From NCBI GenBank assembly GCA_035472475.1, contig DATIPA010000202.1:1-61496 (forward strand): 61,496 nucleotides of DNA, written 5' to 3'. Positions 59,935 to 61,496 of this stretch are shown here, piece by piece. The DNA comes from JAFAXD01 sp035472475 (GTDB lineage: Bacteria > Pseudomonadota > Alphaproteobacteria > Rhizobiales > Xanthobacteraceae). The notes beneath the pieces are model-generated. The model was given only the letters and a program-made list of their open reading frames with translations. It searched no databases and had not been told where the DNA came from. Numbering within the stretch: position 1 is the first letter of the stretch; each line of letters starts with the position of its first letter. The position numbers were made by a program, and so were the translations under genes.

Positions 59935-60225
59935 ATGATCACAAGGATCGCAGCGGCGCTCGTCGCCGCCCTCACGATCGGCAGTGGCTCCGCCGCATTT
60001 GCAGCGGCGATGGACCACGACCCGACCACCGGGCTCAACACCTATTACTACTACGGCCCGATTTCGGAGCTCTCCAAAAAGGGGCTTCCCATGAAGGACG
60101 AAGCCAAGAAGTACACTTCGTCGCCGCAACGTGCCACGCCGCAACGTGCCACGCAGAAGCGCGGCAATTCCGTATTGCTGCTTGAGAACCGTGCCCCACG
60201 TCCGGCGGTGAAGCACCGTCAGTGA
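59935..60225 (+). CDS. Small exported protein, paralogue of the gene at 59476
   Basis: A 96-residue protein from the ATG at 59935 (GAAGGAG eight bases before). The signal peptide ends GSAAFAAAM. The mature part has a tyrosine run (NTYYYYGP), then a 15-base tandem duplication (60124-60153) giving PQRAT twice, and ends GNSVLLLENRAPRPAVKHRQ, similar to the end of the gene at 59476. No cysteine. Function unknown. Two hairpins follow the stop. Confidence 0.8.
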   Translation: MITRIAAALVAALTIGSGSAAFAAAMDHDPTTGLNTYYYYGPISELSKKGLPMKDEAKKYTSSPQRATPQRATQKRGNSVLLLENRAPRPAVKHRQ

Positions 60226-60232
60226 GAGCGAC

Positions 60233-60299
60233 AAGCAGTCTTCCCGGGTAGAGACAGACTGCTTGCCGCCAAGCTAGCGGCCGGCGTTCGCGCCGGCCG
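60233..60299 (+). terminator. Tandem hairpins after the small exported protein gene
   Basis: AAGCAGTCT (60233-60241) pairs with AGACTGCTT (60256-60264); then CGGCCGGCG (60278-60286), TTCG tetraloop, CGCCGGCCG (60291-60299), a perfect 9-bp stem. No T-run follows, so these may protect the 3' end of the mRNA rather than end transcription by themselves. Confidence 0.55.
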
Positions 60300-60419
60300 T
60301 CGTCAGCACAGAAGGAGACTCCGCCAACAGCGAAATATTCCTGTCCGGCAGTCAATAAAGTTGCTGTTGTCGCTGAGCCCGGGCGCGTCCGCGGCGGCGG
60401 GTGCGCGCGCACCTCAGCG

Positions 60420-60674
60420 CTACTTGCGCTTTGATCCCGCGCCTGGCTCTTGACCGGATCCTGCGCGCGCGCTCTCGCGCAGCGCCGTCTTCAGATCGAC
60501 CGGTCGATTGTGCTTGCGCAGAAGGTCGCGAAAGGCTTCGTCGGCGAGCTCTTGCAGGGTCGACATGCTATCGCGCGCGAGCAGATTGAGCGCGTGCCAG
60601 GTTTCTTCGTCGAACGCGATCAGCTTGCGGCGCCCGCGGCTAGTGGCGCCCTTGCCGGTCTCTGAGCGTGCCAT
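60420..60674 (-). CDS. Ribbon-helix-helix-like small protein
   Basis: An 84-residue basic protein from the ATG at 60674. RRKLIAFDEETWHALNLLAR followed by TLQELADEAFRDLLRKHNRP has the strand, helix, turn, helix pattern of a ribbon-helix-helix DNA-binding protein, such as antitoxins. The tail is low-complexity (Gly/Ser/Lys). No toxin gene is adjacent. Its upstream side is the palindrome doublet at 60714-60879, so its promoter must overlap or be inside the repeats. Confidence 0.65.
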   Translation of the reverse strand: MARSETGKGATSRGRRKLIAFDEETWHALNLLARDSMSTLQELADEAFRDLLRKHNRPVDLKTALRESARAGSGQEPGAGSKRK

Positions 60675-60713
60675 GCGGTGATTGTGCTGCGCTTTCAGCA
60701 TACGGTCCAGCCA

Positions 60714-60789
60714 CTAGTGTCCCGCTTCCGAAGTTCGTGACACGCTGCGGCAATCTCTGATACGAACTTCGGAAGCAAAGGGACACTAG
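60714..60789. repeat. Palindromic element (family A), first of a hybrid doublet
   Basis: Left arm 60714-60739 (CTAGTGTCCC, TTCCGAAGTTCGTG), loop 22 nt, right arm 60762-60789 (ACGAACTTCGGAAGC ... GGACACTAG). Joined to the next element by the 13-nt spacer CAATAATATGATT at 60790-60802. Confidence 0.9.
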
Positions 60790-60802
60790 CAATAATATGA
60801 TT

Positions 60803-60879
60803 TAGTGCCGCTTTTCGATTTGAAGTTGCTGCACGAGTTCGCAGCGACCGCTGTAGGAACTTCAAATCGGCGGCACTAG
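60803..60879. repeat. Palindromic element (family B), second of a hybrid doublet
   Basis: Left arm from TAGTGCCGCTTTTCGATTTG (60803), right arm ending TTCAAATCGGCGGCACTAG at 60879. The core CGATTTGAAGTT differs from the family A core, but end sequence, size and the position behind a 13-nt spacer match the second members of the other doublets. Confidence 0.88.
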
Positions 60880-60939
60880 CTGCGCTGGACATTCTCCGGC
60901 AAAAGCGATTGGCTGCCCGGCAAAATACGAGGCAACCCC

Positions 60940-61496
60940 ATGGCGTCGTCGCAAAATGCCAAGCTCGTGTCACACATCGACTGTCCGGGCGGCGGTCAGG
61001 TCTGGGTCGACGGCAACATTCTTTACGTCGGCCACATGGAGGCCCCGAGCGGCACCAGCATTTTCGACATATCGGATCCACGCAAACCCAAAACGCTGGC
61101 TCGCATCGACCTGCCGCAGGGTTGGCATTCGCACAAGGTGCGCGCCAAGGACGGCATCATGATCGTCAATCATGAGGCGATTGGCGAAGGCGGACCGCAG
61201 GGCTTTGCGGGTGGGCTCGCCATCTACGACGTATCGCAGCCCAGCGCGCCCAAGTTCATCACCAAATGGCAGACGGACGGCGCCGGCGTGCATCGCTATG
61301 ACTTTGACGGCCGCTACGCCTACGTCTCAGCGACCGTGAAGGGCTTTGTGGGCAACATCCCGGTGATCCTCGATCTCGCCGACCCGGCACGACCCGCGGA
61401 GGTCTCGCGCTGGTGGATCCCGGGTCAATGGAAGGCTGGAGGCGAGGCCTATCCGTGGGACGATTTCGTTCCGCCGCGCTGTCACCACCCGTTGCG
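60940..61496 (+). CDS. LVIVD-repeat protein, 3' end outside the window
   Basis: The frame from the ATG at 60940 is open for 185 codons to the end of the window. The product has repeats of the LVIVD/choice-of-anchor beta-propeller type: GGQVWVDGNILYVGHMEAP then GTSIFDISDPRKPKTLARID, then GLAIYDVSQPSAPKFITKW, then RYAYVSATVKGFVGN and VILDLADPARPAEVSRWW. It lacks a signal peptide in the visible part. These proteins are often found with amidohydrolase or hydratase genes, but nothing beyond the window can be said. Incomplete at its C-terminus. Confidence 0.8.
   Translation, partial: MASSQNAKLVSHIDCPGGGQVWVDGNILYVGHMEAPSGTSIFDISDPRKPKTLARIDLPQGWHSHKVRAKDGIMIVNHEAIGEGGPQGFAGGLAIYDVSQPSAPKFITKWQTDGAGVHRYDFDGRYAYVSATVKGFVGNIPVILDLADPARPAEVSRWWIPGQWKAGGEAYPWDDFVPPRCHHPL

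Overview
The window is about 61.5 kb of high-GC DNA with dense, mostly overlapping genes. Gene content points to an alphaproteobacterium of the Hyphomicrobiales, close to Bradyrhizobium, Rhodopseudomonas or Xanthobacteraceae: DUF3551 and DUF2277 small proteins, a Bug/TctC receptor, a fused LivM-LivG, two GMC oxidoreductases, two RND efflux systems and many small exported proteins. This placement is inferred from family content, not from a marker gene. I see no rRNA, tRNA, CRISPR array, integrase or transposase.

Layout. 0-10 kb: small exported proteins, a cytoplasmic-looking substrate-binding-like protein with a histone-H1-like basic tail, a patatin, an FkbM methyltransferase, a polytopic membrane protein carrying an in-frame palindromic repeat, a methyltransferase, and a Bug receptor plus amidohydrolase pair. 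10-20 kb: an MdtA/MdtC-like RND efflux operon (minus) and an AaeB/AaeX/AaeA-like efflux operon (plus), separated by a 1.3-kb segment (small exported protein, methyltransferase) bounded on each side by a palindrome doublet, the two doublets being inverted copies of each other. 20-30 kb: a TPR-retropepsin protein, a two-subunit thiamine-diphosphate decarboxylase, a four-gene membrane-machine operon on the minus strand (4-TM coiled-coil protein, VWA-like protein, MotA-like protein with a long tail, MotB/OmpA-like protein), then divergently an RND-type adaptor with ExbB and a TonB-like protein. 30-40 kb: a NodT outer-membrane factor divergent from a second RND adaptor plus a CzcA-like pump, then a divergent response regulator and histidine kinase. 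40-50 kb: a frameshifted P450, a cupredoxin and metallophosphoesterase pair, lactate permease, a PEBP-like protein, ethanolamine ammonia-lyase (eutBC) behind a ClpP-fold periplasmic protein. 50-61 kb: two divergent GMC oxidoreductases, a complete Liv-type ABC importer, a PsiF-repeat protein, a LysR regulator, two small exported paralogues with similar upstream regions, a ribbon-helix-helix-like protein and the start of an LVIVD-repeat protein.

How they work together. The dominant theme is envelope transport: three adaptor proteins, two RND pumps, an aromatic-acid-type efflux pump, one outer-membrane factor, a Liv importer, and two loci with 5:2-type ion-channel subunits (ExbB, and the MotA/MotB-like pair).

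The two most interesting structures are (i) the operon at 22003-26532, which looks like an ion-driven trans-envelope complex whose two extra subunits I cannot assign to a described system, and (ii) a family of about ten palindromic elements with a CGAAGTTCG-type core and CACTAG/CTAGTG ends, three pairs of which share a 13-nt asymmetric spacer.
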